Made by a program: the position numbers and the translations under genes. A stretch of DNA of 64,000 nt from positions 1,426,001 to 1,490,000 of the forward strand of contig NHNW01000002.1 of assembly GCA_002786025.1 (NCBI GenBank), in the 5' to 3' direction. Positions 32,604-43,526 of the stretch are shown here, in pieces. The stretch's first letter is position 1. The number at the start of each line of letters is the position of its first letter. The notes beneath the pieces were generated by a model. The model searched no databases. It was given only the letters and a program-made list of their open reading frames with translations, and was not told the origin of the DNA. This stretch comes from Zasmidium citrigriseum. Taxonomy: Eukaryota > Ascomycota > Dothideomycetes > Mycosphaerellales > Mycosphaerellaceae.

Positions 32604-33209
32604 TCATTCGCACGAGGCCAGCATGTGGTTCACCATGTTGATCAGGTTCTTGTTCTCCATGGCGGCGGCCACGCGCTCCTTGTCGCCCAGCTGCTTGTTC
32701 GCTTCGTCTGCGGAGGAGGAGGTGCCCTCTTTGATGCGCACGTCCACCCGGAAGCGTGGAGGGAGGGCATTGACGAGACGCACTTTAACGCCCAGGCCGA
32801 TGACAGTTGTCAGCGAGCAGGCCGAGGTGGTGGGCGTTATCAGCACCTGGACAGAACTAATGCGCGAGCGCGGAGACGACGGCGGGATGATCTTGATGTC
32901 CTCCAGATTCACGACGCCCAGCGAGCCCAGGGTGAGGGGGTGCTCCGGGTCGGTGATGTTGGAGATCAGGTCGTAGACTTCCTGCTCGTCGATTTCCTCA
33001 CGTGCGTCATCGTCTTCGTCTGAAGATAAGTCCGAGAGGGCCTCAGGCGGCGACGAGGTGCCATCGACAGCAGCAAGGCTGGGATATGCTGGGGCCAAGG
33101 CGTCGAAGATTCCGCGCTTGGTCTGCGTTGACGGGGTGGAACGGCGGCGGCGAGGCAAATCGTCCGGGTTGAGAATCGTGGGATTGGCGTTGTCTTTGCC
33201 GGGCTCCAT
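32604..33209 (-). CDS. cia2: Cia2 (MIP18 family), cytosolic Fe-S assembly targeting factor
   Basis: Single exon, 201 aa, ATG at 33209. After a 75-residue disordered N terminus with an acidic patch, the MIP18/DUF59 domain covers the rest: EVYDLISNITDPEHPLTLG, then ITPTTSACSLTTVIGLGV containing the reactive Cys, PPRFRVDVRIKEGT, and NKQLGDKERVAAAMEN. Cia2 works with Cia1 and Met18 to hand Fe-S clusters to nuclear and cytosolic apo-proteins. The residue before the key Cys, usually His, is Ala here, and the usual His in the KEGTH segment is Ser. The domain is otherwise complete, so the gene is probably functional. Confidence 0.9.
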   Translation of the reverse strand: MEPGKDNANPTILNPDDLPRRRRSTPSTQTKRGIFDALAPAYPSLAAVDGTSSPPEALSDLSSDEDDDAREEIDEQEVYDLISNITDPEHPLTLGSLGVVNLEDIKIIPPSSPRSRISSVQVLITPTTSACSLTTVIGLGVKVRLVNALPPRFRVDVRIKEGTSSSADEANKQLGDKERVAAAMENKNLINMVNHMLASCE

Positions 33210-34563
33210 CTTCGCTGTCTCTGGCGGGCGTCGGGCGGCACAGCAGGCTAGCTAAGGTAGTGGCGTTGCAATTGCAATCCGCGAGCGAACGGGATGTAAC
33301 TGTGCAAGGGTGGTGGGCGAGCAGCAAGAGGGAGAGTGCAGAGATGTCGAGATGATTGCTTGCTTGCTTGCTTGTGAAAAGTCGCGGGAGCGGTCGGGAG
33401 GCGACCGACGGCAAGAGCCGGCGGGTGGCACGCCACGAATGTGAGGCGATTTCAGTGCAAATCGCAGATGCGGCGAGATTGTAGCTGAGATTGTACCTCA
33501 AGAATACTGCTTACATGTCCTATTCACCACTCTCAAAGAGTCGTTGTTCTGTCGAAGTCTCCAACAACGTAAGAAGATTTTATGCGGCAAGTTATGATAG
33601 CCTAAAGGAGCAAATCGGTAGTCCAGTCTGGGATGAATACGGCGATTTCAGGTCCAAATGTCCTTACACTAAGTTCTACTTGTCAGTCGATTTCTTTGCA
33701 GCAAATGTCAGTAGAGGTCTAAGCCACGATGCAACTCAAATCACTCCTGGTCGGAGGCGGAAGAGTGAAAGGCTCGCTGCAGGTCCGGCGTGGCGATTAC
33801 TGGGTACTTCTGGTGGTGTGCTGCTGAGCTGCTGACGAGTCGCCCACGACGAGCGCACAAACTCCAAAGTCTCTTGGTCTAGCTGGCTGATGCCCTGATG
33901 CGATCGCCGCCGCCTTCAAGGTTGCGTGCAGGGGTAGTGCTGTGTGCGTGGATACCGGTAGAACCCCCGCAGCCCACGGAGGACAACACGCTCACGCTGC
34001 CCACCGAGCCGCTACCCGTTCTCTGCAGCTGCTCCAGTCTGCTGCTGCGACGTCTCATCTGTTCGTCTCGCCTTGTCTTTGTCGGTGCCGTCTGCCCTCC
34101 CGCTGCTCGACACCACTCCTTCTGCCACTCCCGCCGCGCCGGACGCCTTCGCGTCTGCACTCCCTTCCCGGAGATTCTGCTGCTACTAGGGACGGCGGTC
34201 GCTGACGTCCTCACTACTGCCCACGCTGGCATGCTACGCCTTTGAGATCGCATCCTCTTCCTATTACTACCCCCATCCTGCCCGCCAGCTGTCCGCGAGC
34301 GTTCGGCGAGTCCGACCCTGTCTCTTCCTTCGCCCAGGCCCGCTGATGCCTTTCAAAATCCCAAAGACTACCTGGCCGCCCGCGAGCTAACAGCTCCAAA
34401 CTCGGACCATTTTCCATTATGGACAACACTACCAGTACGGCCCCGTCGGCCACACAGGCGAAGAACTACGTCTTCGTGAGTCTAATGGGCATCGTTATGT
34501 CGCGGACAGCTGCTAATATCTCTATCGGTCTCCGAATTTTCCAGGTCTAAGCGTCTAAAGGTA
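33210..34563. promoter_or_regulatory. divergent promoter region of cia2 and the Zn2Cys6 gene
   Basis: Contains TTGC repeats at 33357-33373 and a C/T-rich stretch at 34010-34190. A candidate first exon of the regulator lies at 34419-34475 (MDNTTSTAPSATQAKNYVF, then GTGAGT). No other gene is supported. Confidence 0.45.
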
Positions 34564-37225
34564 ATGCGCGCCTGCGATGGCTGCCGTAAGCGGAAAATAC
34601 GATGCGATGGCGCTCTCCAAAATGGACCTTGGCCCTGTGGAGCTTGCGTTCGCCTGAAGTTGAAATGCGTTCCCCCAGCTCTGGACCAGGACGACGATCA
34701 GGATACTCCCGATAGCGCAACCGGCCAGCAGACATTTTCTTTCCAGAACACCACTTTTCCAACCAGCAGCCCCGTCAACAGCAAGCCAGGCAATGGCGCC
34801 ACAAACCAACCCCAGATGGTCCACGAATGGGCCGCTGCTGTACCGCCGCACAAGACAACGACTGCACAAAATACTGCCCCAGACCTCCAGCATGAATTCG
34901 ATACCAGCGCATACCACCAGGCCTACCAACAGCAACTTCCTCCCCAGCCGTCTTATTCTCCGGAACAATATTATGCATCCACTTCTCAATTTCAACAGAG
35001 AGGCCAAACGCCGAACTTGATACGCGCGCAGACTGAGGTATCAGAGACTTCGAGTGGCGACCCCCAGGAGATCGATGCTTCCCTTCGCGAGTTATCTGAG
35101 CAGATGGGCGATCTCAAAATCGACATTACCTCTGCTGCGCCGTACATTATGAGACCCAACAATGCCGCGGGTGCCCCAGCGGTGGATTTGGAAGCCGATG
35201 TGGTACTCCCACCGTCAGTCTACAGCGATCCGACTCCTCGTATCCCGCCTGAGATGATGCCCTCCGAGGAGCGGGCCATGGACTACTTCATGTACTTCTT
35301 CGAGCACATTCACCCTTATTGTCCGGTGCTCAATCGAAATCAGTTCTATCAACAGTGGCGAACAGCTCGAGGGTCTATTTCGCCCTTGATACTAGAGGCC
35401 ATTTTTGCCTGCGTCGCTCGATACCTCGAAGAGCCCGTGGAATCTCGACGGTGGCTGGCTCTGGCAGCCAGGCACGAAGAAAGCTTTAAGGACGTGCCGC
35501 GTTTGAGCACCATCCAAGCTATGATCATTCTCATGAAGGCGCAGGAAAGTATTTCGAAACGTGGATATTACTACCGCTCTTGGATGGCTGTGAAGTACAT
35601 GATCACCATGGGCTTCGATCTCGGCCTCCATGAGCATGTTGAGAAGCACCGTCCGGACAACAGATGTACCCTCAGCAAATCCGAATGTTTTATTCAGACC
35701 CGAGTCTGGGAGTCGTTGTGGGTATTGGAAATGCTGGTTGGAGCGCCACAAGGGAGAACCGATTTCCAAATGGAAGCGGATTCCGTGCAAGCCACATTAC
35801 CTTTACCCACACCAGAGATTGATGCATACGAGCACCAGGCCTCACGACGATCATGCTTCTTGGCGCAGGCCGTCAAGAACATCAAGATATCCAACAATCT
35901 CTGGCAGACGATGCGGAAATATAAAAAGGACTGGGCTTTGGACCCAACGTTCGTTCGACACAACGAAGATCTCCCCAATTGGCTCAAGAATCTACCGGCC
36001 GACTTCCAAATACATCACCCTGAGGATGGCAGCCCGCCTTGGCTGGGTGGAGACCACTTTGTTGCGGGTCTTCATACATACCATCACCTGGTGGTGATCA
36101 TGCACCATCGTCCGCAAATGCAGGCGCTACTGGAGAGACGGGATCCTGCATTCAAGGCACAGCTGGATATCTGCCTCTCATCGGCCATGCAAATGTGTCG
36201 CATTCAGGAAGCTCTTTACCGCGATTTCGGTTTCCACGGCCTACATTTTATGCTTCGGGGAGTCAACTTTACGATTTACTGCGTTTTGACATGTACTATG
36301 CTGCATCTTGTAAGTATAAACATGCGTAGTTCGTGCTATGTGCTAACGATTACAGGCCGCCATTACTTCGCCTGATCCCGTCTTCAACACTCAAGCTCGA
36401 ATGTACTTCACAAGACACATGCGGGTCCTCGAACATTGCCTCCCCTCCTCGCCTGCACACATGCAAGTCCAGATCAACGCACTTCGCGAAGCTTTCAGCG
36501 CAGACACCAACCTACCATTCGAGCTGAAACCGACGCTTGGCCTACGGAGTCCCACCATGGACAACCATCCCACGCCTCCAAGCACTGGATCTGGACCTAC
36601 GAGCGCACCGATGCCCAACCAGACGTGGTCAAACCTGGATGCTGCATCCTCCAAGACAATGACACCTGCCACAGAGTATGGTCATCCGTTCGATGCCATG
36701 ACTAGCCACGGCATGGCAGCTCGCCCACCCATGTCTCACCACAGCAACAGCTACGAGATGCCTCCACATACATCCTACTCGCCGCAGCACATGCAGCAAG
36801 TCACATCTGCGCCGCAAATGGGATACGCGCTGGAGCCTGTCATCAGCAACGACCAGCAGACACCTGTCTGGGATCCATCTGGAATCTTCAACCAGTGGAA
36901 CACGGCTTTTGGCGGTGCCCAGGCGCCACCGCAGCACCCTTCGCCTCCTGATCCTCGCAGCATGCAACCCACCTCTGCACCGATAATGCCCAATCAGACC
37001 TCTCCGCTCAGCGCCAACGCGATCTACGGCGCACAACAGCTACCAGTGAATGCAAATGCGGTCGTACCGGATACCGCACCTGCTATGCCGACGGTAACGC
37101 CGGTCATGTGGCAAGATGCCTTCACGAGCGCTTACGTGTCTGGACATGGCCAGAAGAGATATCGCGAGGCAAGTGTCGACCATACTGGTTACAACCAGTA
37201 TCCCACCAGCAAACGTCGAGGATAG
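34564..37225 (+). CDS. Zn2Cys6 transcription factor with fungal-specific middle homology domain
   Basis: The ATG at 34564 starts MRACDGCRKRKIRCDG, the zinc cluster CDGCRKRKIRC...CGACVRLKLKC. Exons 34564-36309 and 36356-37225 (46-nt intron, GTAAGT, TGCTAACG branch, CAG) give 871 aa. The fungal_trans domain runs from about residue 235 (EERAMDYFMYFFEHIHPYCPVLNRN, of which EHIHPYCPVLN is the core) to about 560. A Pro/Gln/Ser-rich C-terminal activation-like region ends in KRYRE and SKRRG basic patches. An upstream coding exon at 34419-34475 ending NYVF is likely in this family, but the best acceptor (34544) puts it out of frame; an AAG acceptor at 34560 would join it in frame. True N terminus is therefore unsettled. 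Targets unknown. Confidence 0.85.
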
Positions 37226-38246
37226 CCTGACCACATCTGATTGCGTATCCGAATCATTGCGCGCCGAGAAATACGCGAGACGAGAGTCTGGACCATGGGT
37301 CTGGGACTGATGTGGTTGATCTATCGAACGAGAGGGAAGAATTTGAAACCTACGATGCCGAATACAAGGACTGGCCTGGTATGAAACCCTGCTACGAACG
37401 GAAGTCGGCTCCCGCAGAAGCTCTCCGTCTCCATCGGATTGAGAACAAGGCATCCCGGGGTTCATGCGATGCAGGCTTCACGTGATGTGGACGGTTGCAC
37501 AGTCATCCTACGACCGCTGTCTCCGGAGATGTCACAAACTGATGCGTGTGATGTCGAGGATGTCGTTCGTCGCCAAGCAACCAGTTCGGGTAGGGGATTC
37601 CGTTCAGCGGCTCTAAAACTAGCTGCCGGACTTGATGAAGCAATGAGACAGCTACACAACGGCCGATATGTACGAGATGATATGGAGATAAGAGACGACT
37701 GTGACACGACTTTGTATAAGCTGCTATCTGGACGACATCTGGCTCATGTATACACGACCTTCGATGGCTCAATCTGCCGTCTTTTCGTCGATCTGTTGCT
37801 GCATTGGGGAGCTCACAAAAGTTCATTGGAGGAATAGTGGGGAATGTGGACACGCGGGGTCGTGTGGAGGAGGGGAAGACTTTCTTCTGCAACGACGTGA
37901 CACGATACAGTGAGCGACGACTGCATGTGGTTTGGGGGTGCGTTGCTTTGGGGGAACCGGCAGGTCTGCCCGCATTTGATGTTGCACTTCGGCATCTCGA
38001 GGCAAACTTCTACCGTCGCTCGGGGTAGGATTTGTTCTTGTATATGAGGATTTTCTTGTCTTTGCCACTTCTTTCTGCTCCCTTGCGCCCTGTAAGAGTA
38101 TTGAAGACGGACGCATCTCACTTTCTCGTTCATCTTTCCTTCTCTTCTCGCCGTCACAGTCAGGAAACCTCTCCTCGATGCCAAACCTCCCAGCTCTTGT
38201 CTAACCTAAGCATTGTCGAAGCACAACGCCTCGAAGCTTACACACC
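37226..38246. other. intergenic region
   Basis: 3' flank of the regulator and promoter of the transporter gene. The 38090-38200 part is C/T-rich. No gene recognised. Confidence 0.4.
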
Positions 38247-40303
38247 ATGGGCCTCTTCAAGCGCTCGGCTGCGACAGCCACAGACGAGAGCATCTCGCCT
38301 TCACCTCAACGAGAACACGCCACCCCCGACAAAGTCGACATCGTCCACCAAGAGACCGCCTCGACCGCCGACCAAGAACAAAAATGGAAACTCAACAAAG
38401 CCGGCGATGGCGATGCCGCAATGGCACTCTTCAATTCGCCCGACGAAGTCCACGAACCCATCGATCCTGCGGAGGAGAAGCGGGTGGTGAGGAAGATTGA
38501 TTTCATGATCTTGCCATACTTGGCGGTTTGCTATGCATTGTAGGTACTCCCATCTTCTTGGAACTTCATAAGCATACTGATAATATCGATCCCAAGTTTC
38601 TACATCGACAAAACCACCCTCTCCTACGCCGCCATCTTCGGCATCCGCGAAGACCTCAACCTCGTCGGCACAGAATACTCCTGGCTCTCCTCGATCTTCT
38701 ACTTCGGATTCCTAGCCTGGGCCCTCCCTACCAACCTACTATTGCAAAGATTGCCTGTGGGGAAGTATCTGGGCAGTCAGATCTTCCTTTGGGGCTTCTT
38801 TTTGATGTTGCAGGCTGTGGCGAAGAACTTTTCGACTCTGGCTGCGTTGAGGGCATTGGCCGGAGCGGCGGAGGCGTGTAGTGATCCGGCTTTTATGTTG
38901 GTTACTGCGATGTGGTATGATGATTTGAGTGCCGAGGCTCTTCTGTTGCGTGGATGGGTTGTGTGCTGACGTTTTGGTTGTTTAGGTATACGAGACGCCA
39001 GCAGCCGATCCGGATGGGTCTGTGGTATGTCCAGAACGATCTTCCATGTTAAAGACACCTTCTAACCGCGCAAAAATGCAGGTATACGGCCAATGGCATT
39101 GGGATAGCTCTGGGTGGTCTTTTAGGCTTTGGCATCGGAAATATCAAGGGCTCCTTGCCCAGCTGGAAATACGAGTTCCTAATCATCGGCGCTCTGTGCT
39201 GTATATGGGGCATCGTCATGATGATCTTCTTGCCGGACAGTCCCATCACGGCGAAGGGACTCACCCAAAGGGAAAAGAGAATTGCTGTCGAAAGATTGAG
39301 GGAGGACCAGACGGGCGTGGAGAACAAGAGCTTCAAGGCCTACCAGGTCAGGGAAGCGTTTAGCGACTACAAGCTATATCTGTTCTTCGTTTTGGGCATT
39401 GTTTGCAATGTCCCGAACGGCGGCATCTCGAACTTCGGTAAGTCGTCCCATTGATGTTGTGGGGAGGCCTTGGTTGCTGACGGGTTGGTCGTAGGAACGA
39501 TCATCATCAAGGGCTTCGGCTTTTCGACCCTTGTCACAACGTAAGTCAAGGGCAGAAACCCATTCTACGACATTTGTGAAACACCTACTGACCCTCTGCC
39601 TTCTAGTCTAATGCAAGTAAACTCAAATGCAGAAGCCATACTGGCACATGTCCAAGACGCCCGCTGACTTTCTAATGCAGGCAAATTCCATATGGCGCCA
39701 TTATCGCACTGTCGATTCTGCTCTGCGTCTACTTGAACGACTACATGGCCCGCCATGGACGTCAAACTCGATGCTGGTTCATCCTGGCCTTCCTCTCGCC
39801 GAACATCGCAGGAGCCTTTGGTCTACGCTTCCTCCCACAACACAATATGGGTGGACGGCTCGTGTGTTACTACCTCACCGGCCCTTACAACGCCGCTTTC
39901 TGCATGATTCTCTCCCTCACGACGGCCAACACCGCGGGCCACACCAAGAAAGTTATTACGAACGCTTGTCTCTTTCTGGGATATTGTACTGGTAATATCA
40001 TCGGGTAAAACATCTCAATATTCTCCCGCTTCGTCCGTCACTAACCCCTGATGATGCAGCCCCTTTTTCTACCTCTCCAACCAGTCCCCCGAATACCCCC
40101 TCGGCATTTGGAGCATGATCGTCAGCCATCTGATCGAATTCTGCCTCATCCTGGTTCTGAGGTTCTTGCTCGCTTGGGAGAACAAGCGAAGAGATCGAAT
40201 CCAGAGTGCCATGGAGGGTGGACTTGAGGGGAGGGACTTGGATGCGACGGCATTCAGTGACATGACGGATCGGGAGAATATGAATTTCAGGTATATCTAT
40301 TAG
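38247..40303 (+). CDS. MFS transporter, Dal5 (anion:cation symporter) family
   Basis: Eight-exon model, 541 aa: 38247-38539, 38597-38914, 38986-39024, 39082-39437, 39495-39540, 39607-39612, 39681-40004, 40060-40303. All junctions keep phase. After a 90-residue cytosolic N terminus come about 12 membrane helices. Family markers are FYIDKTTLSYAAIFGI, YFGFLAWALPTNLLLQRLP, and the loop R-rich segment after TRRQQPIRMGLWYT. Dal5-type carriers import allantoate, nicotinate, vitamins or similar organic anions. The 6-nt exon 39607-39612 is needed to restore TTLMQIPYGA; it is followed by a GC-AG intron (39613-39680). The substrate is not predictable from sequence. Confidence 0.85.
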
Positions 40304-40697
40304 AGGGACGGCATACATGAATTGAAGATCTAGAATAGGAGGGGCCTGGACGCTTACTGGGTTGAGTGACTGGTTAGCTCTGCAATGGGAAAGGTATGAG
40401 ACACTACATGGAGTTGTAAGCTTACAATCAGGACCAAATCCAACACTACCGTCGACTCTTCCTCATTATCTACATCAACAGACCTTGCTTTAGCAACCAG
40501 TATTATCTCCAATAGAAGGAGCTTGGCTATGGCAATGTGGCTTCTTCAACAGCCACGAGCTTGGTGCAGCAATCTGGAGACTGCCCGTTGAGCCTTGACT
40601 AGACATCACATCGGCAGCGACTCAACTGCACTTTGCTCAACGCCGAGCACACCCATTCGCAAGCCATCACATTTCGACATTAGGAAACGATTCCAAA
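40304..40697. other. intergenic, convergent 3' flanks
   Basis: Between the ends of the transporter and the Cys-rich protein gene. Nothing recognised. Confidence 0.4.
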
Positions 40698-41358
40698 TCA
40701 CAGCGCTTGGATGACGGCCGCGATCAACATCATGACAGTCAGTATATTTCCAATCGAGCCAACTCTTGCTGTCTCTGCCCCATTGGGCGGCATCGTCGGG
40801 TCTGGGGCCGGTGTACTCGTCGCGGCAGGCTGCGAACTTGTCGGATCAGGTATAACCCCGTTCCGTCTGGGATCAGAGCACATCATATCATAGCGATGGT
40901 AAGAGGGGTCCTTCGAGTCCTCCGCGAGACAGTACGAAAATTCCCACAGAACGTCGCCCATGCGATTGAAAGGTCTTCTTTCTGGTGGTGGAATCACGTT
41001 GCACCAGGAATAACAGTCCGGCCTGAAGTTCACTTCTTGTGAGCCGTTGTTGAATCTGGCGCAGCATATGCTCATACGTTTCGCGCTGGAAAGCTTGAGT
41101 CAGCCTGTTGGTTTTGTGAGTCTTTACGAGGATGGAGATATACCCTCCGGGTACGATGCAGTAAGGAAGAGTGGTGTTGGCGATTGGTATGGCCGTCGTT
41201 TTGCAACGGTATGTTGGCGAATCCGTGTAATTGTTGCTTGCTAGGTTTCCATCGGTAATTGGGAGTTGCATGTTGTGTCGGTTGGTGTCCAAGTCTTCGA
41301 TTGAACGCGAGAGTTCGAGAAGCAGTAGCTTGTGACCAAGGCAGCGCCTAGTGCACAT
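40698..41358 (-). CDS. small Cys-rich protein with GPI-like tail
   Basis: Two-exon model, 41358-41144 and 41085-40698 (58-nt intron, GTATAT donor, CTGACTCAAG branch, CAG), 200 aa. Features: several N-glycosylation sequons (NYTDS, NTTLP, NGSQE), eight or so Cys including CCARF and CYSWC, a Ser/Thr/Pro-rich segment near the C terminus, and a final hydrophobic helix of about 19 residues (GSIGNILTVMMLIAAVIQAL). This is the layout of fungal GPI-anchored surface proteins. The model's N terminus (MCTRRCLGHKLLLLELSRS) is a poor signal peptide, so an upstream exon may be missing. Function unknown; an effector or wall protein is possible. Confidence 0.5.
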
Positions 41359-41907
41359 GTGATCCTCTGATGGAAAGCCACCTGGGTGGTCCTTACGCTA
41401 GATCCCTCGGAGCCTGTTCCACGGCATGTTAGCCGTTGTCCAAGACTTTGCGGCTCAGAACCAGGACTGATCGCCAAAACAAATCATTTGTAGACACGAA
41501 TACTATACCGTACAGCTGCATAGATCTTACCAGATAACAACGTTATACAGCATCAACACTACACAAGCTACCAACCCAAGTCTTCGTTGGTTCCGCACGC
41601 TTTTAGAGCTCCGCGGTCGACTGTGGATACTTTGGTCGAACTACCAGCTGTCACTCCGTTGACCAGTGACCCAGATCGTTTCTTAGGACTCGTGCATCTT
41701 ACTGAAAATGGAACAAGCCAGAAAACATATTACTAATCGCAAGAATGGGGCGGCGCCCTTTACCTTTCAACTTCCGGCCCGTGCCGTTAGCGCCGAGCTT
41801 AAAGAGCGTTGCATGTGATCGGACCATACAAACGACATCCAGGTTCAAAGGTGCCGACACCCTCACATCGGCACGACGACAATACGTTACGGCAATTCGA
41901 AGTCATC
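41359..41907. other. intergenic region
   Basis: Divergent between the Cys-rich gene and the frameshifted gene. No element recognised. Confidence 0.35.
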
Positions 41908-42500
41908 ATGGCTGATGAAGATGAAGACCTCCCGACGCTCGACGAGGTGTACGAAATGTACGAAAGGACGATCTCGACAACTTCTTCGAGGCAGCCGAAC
42001 TGCTGCTCAAGTGGGACCTCGACCTTAACCGCTTCCATACCATCAATCTCTTCGTACTAATGGCCAACGCGGCTGGTGATGGCTCCGATGGATTACATTA
42101 CCTGCAGCAGGCCCAGCATCATCACCGCCTGGCACGGATCCACGACTGGGAGAGTTGGCAAGCTCCAGTAGATGCGGCCGCATTTGACGAACTCACCCAG
42201 AAGCTGGAGACTGTTCGAGCGGCTGTGGAGGCGATGCTTCGACAGGACATCGAAGATGAAGAGGAAGAATCACCATCAGACTTGTCGCCTGAGGGTAGTT
42301 TGCATGGTGATGAAGAGATGGTCGAGTCGGAGACGGTGGATGTTGTGGACGAACCAGCAGCGCAAGCAGATACGCGAAGGGACCTTTCGATTCGCTTGAA
42401 GCCGTCCAAGTTCGAGAGAAGCCGCAGGCTCCGCACCGGACAAGGCTTGAAGTCCCCGAAAAAGTCAGATGCTCCAGTATGTTTGACGTGCCTCGACTGA
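41908..42500 (+). pseudogene. frameshifted helical/acidic protein gene
   Basis: The ATG at 41908 opens MADEDEDLPTLDEVYEMYER; at about 41968 protein-like sequence continues in another frame as DDLDNFFEAAELLLKWDL and then runs through MANAAGDGSDGLHYLQQ to a stop at 42500. The two parts read naturally as one protein (about 197 aa) if a single base is missing after GAAAG. No intron can bridge it. The product would be acidic and helical with a coiled-coil-like segment (DELTQKLETVRAAVEAML) and a basic tail. The frameshift may be a real mutation or an assembly error. The last 40 codons resemble a second copy at 42890-43002. A GTATGT at 42479 could instead be a donor. No family recognised. Confidence 0.42.
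42380..42500 (+). repeat. duplicated gene-tail segment, copy A
   Basis: Encodes KPSKFERSRRLRTGQGLK and ends TGCCTCGACTGAC. It resembles 42890-43007 (SRPSKSDESLKLRKGRGLK, also ending TGCCTCGACTGAC) in order, spacing and reading frame. Confidence 0.5.
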
Positions 42501-43526
42501 CATCTTGATAGCAAATCCGAGTTGCGAAGACTTTGCAGGCAGTTTGACACCGAGGAGCAAACAGACGACAGGGGGCGTGCAGATGGCGATAAGAAAGACG
42601 ATCGTAGCACAGGTATTGAGTAGGGTGGCATGGCTTGGGAGAACATTGCTTTTAGGGTGGGGCTGAATCATACGGAGCATGGAGATTGGTTACTTCATTA
42701 GGGAAAAGATGTTTGGGACGGGGCGACTAGTGTTGATTTGGTATCATGTGAAGCACGACGGCGTTGGAAGTGGCTAAAACGACCACGTTCGGACTTCACG
42801 GCTGTACTGAATGCCACGCTTGCTGCAGGTATTGCAAACGAAATAACAGCGAATTCCAATACGTACAAGAAGTATGCGGCGATTTGTTCGAGACCGTCGA
42901 AGTCGGACGAAAGTCTCAAGCTTCGCAAGGGACGAGGCTTGAAGCCTCAGAAAGGTCAGACGCCAGACCTTCCTATACGTGTTTATATGTGCCTCGACTG
43001 ACGATCTAAGTGGTGATGTAGTTTTGGGCTATTTGATACAGGAATACGATCAGCTGTAAAAGATATGCTTTCTCATGACGTCGAAGGCGGACTTGGACAT
43101 GTAATAGTTGGCCTGAACAGTGCGATTGATCAAAACCATGATCAGCTAAATGCTTGTGCAATTGCTCACTTGCTCGATTGTTTACTTGCCCACTTGCTCA
43201 GCAGAGCATTTCAATCGATCTGTCTGTTGTTCTGTCGTTCGTATCTTTAAGGACCGGGTGATTAGGTCATCGATCAAGATGGATGTCTCTCGTGGCCTGA
43301 ACGTGAGTTTGTGTCAATTCGTTCCACCACAGCTCAGGGTTCATTGCTTCTCCTCCCAGACCACTCTTCTACCATTTCCTCATATCAACATGGAAGGTCA
43401 GAGATTCTAATACAATGCTAGACTTTAGACCACACTTGATCTACGAACAACTTAGTATCCGCCGCTTGTAGTCACGCCGCCGCAGTCCCTCCTTCGGAGA
43501 CGATTCCTACGTCATCTAAAACAAAC
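42501..43526. other. degenerate stretch with duplicated tail, copy B
   Basis: At 42890-43007 lies a second version of the tail of the preceding gene without the rest of the protein; the frame before it (from 42738) has only scattered similarity. The near-palindrome GAGGCTTGAAGCCTC with following AGAA is at 42934-42952 and recurs exactly at 44269-44287. The rest looks non-coding. Confidence 0.45.

Noticed and set aside
33357..33373. TTGC tandem repeat near the cia2 promoter
   Set aside because: Only about four units; too short to be called a meaningful microsatellite.
33491..33835. 114-codon plus-strand frame between cia2 and the Zn2Cys6 gene
   Set aside because: Starts with TTG, no domain, in the divergent promoter region. 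The segment from the ATG at 33512 cannot be excluded but has no support.
37439..38184. Overlapping frames of 120-130 codons on both strands
   Set aside because: Frames on both strands are equally long and none has protein-like composition or splice partners; treated as intergenic.
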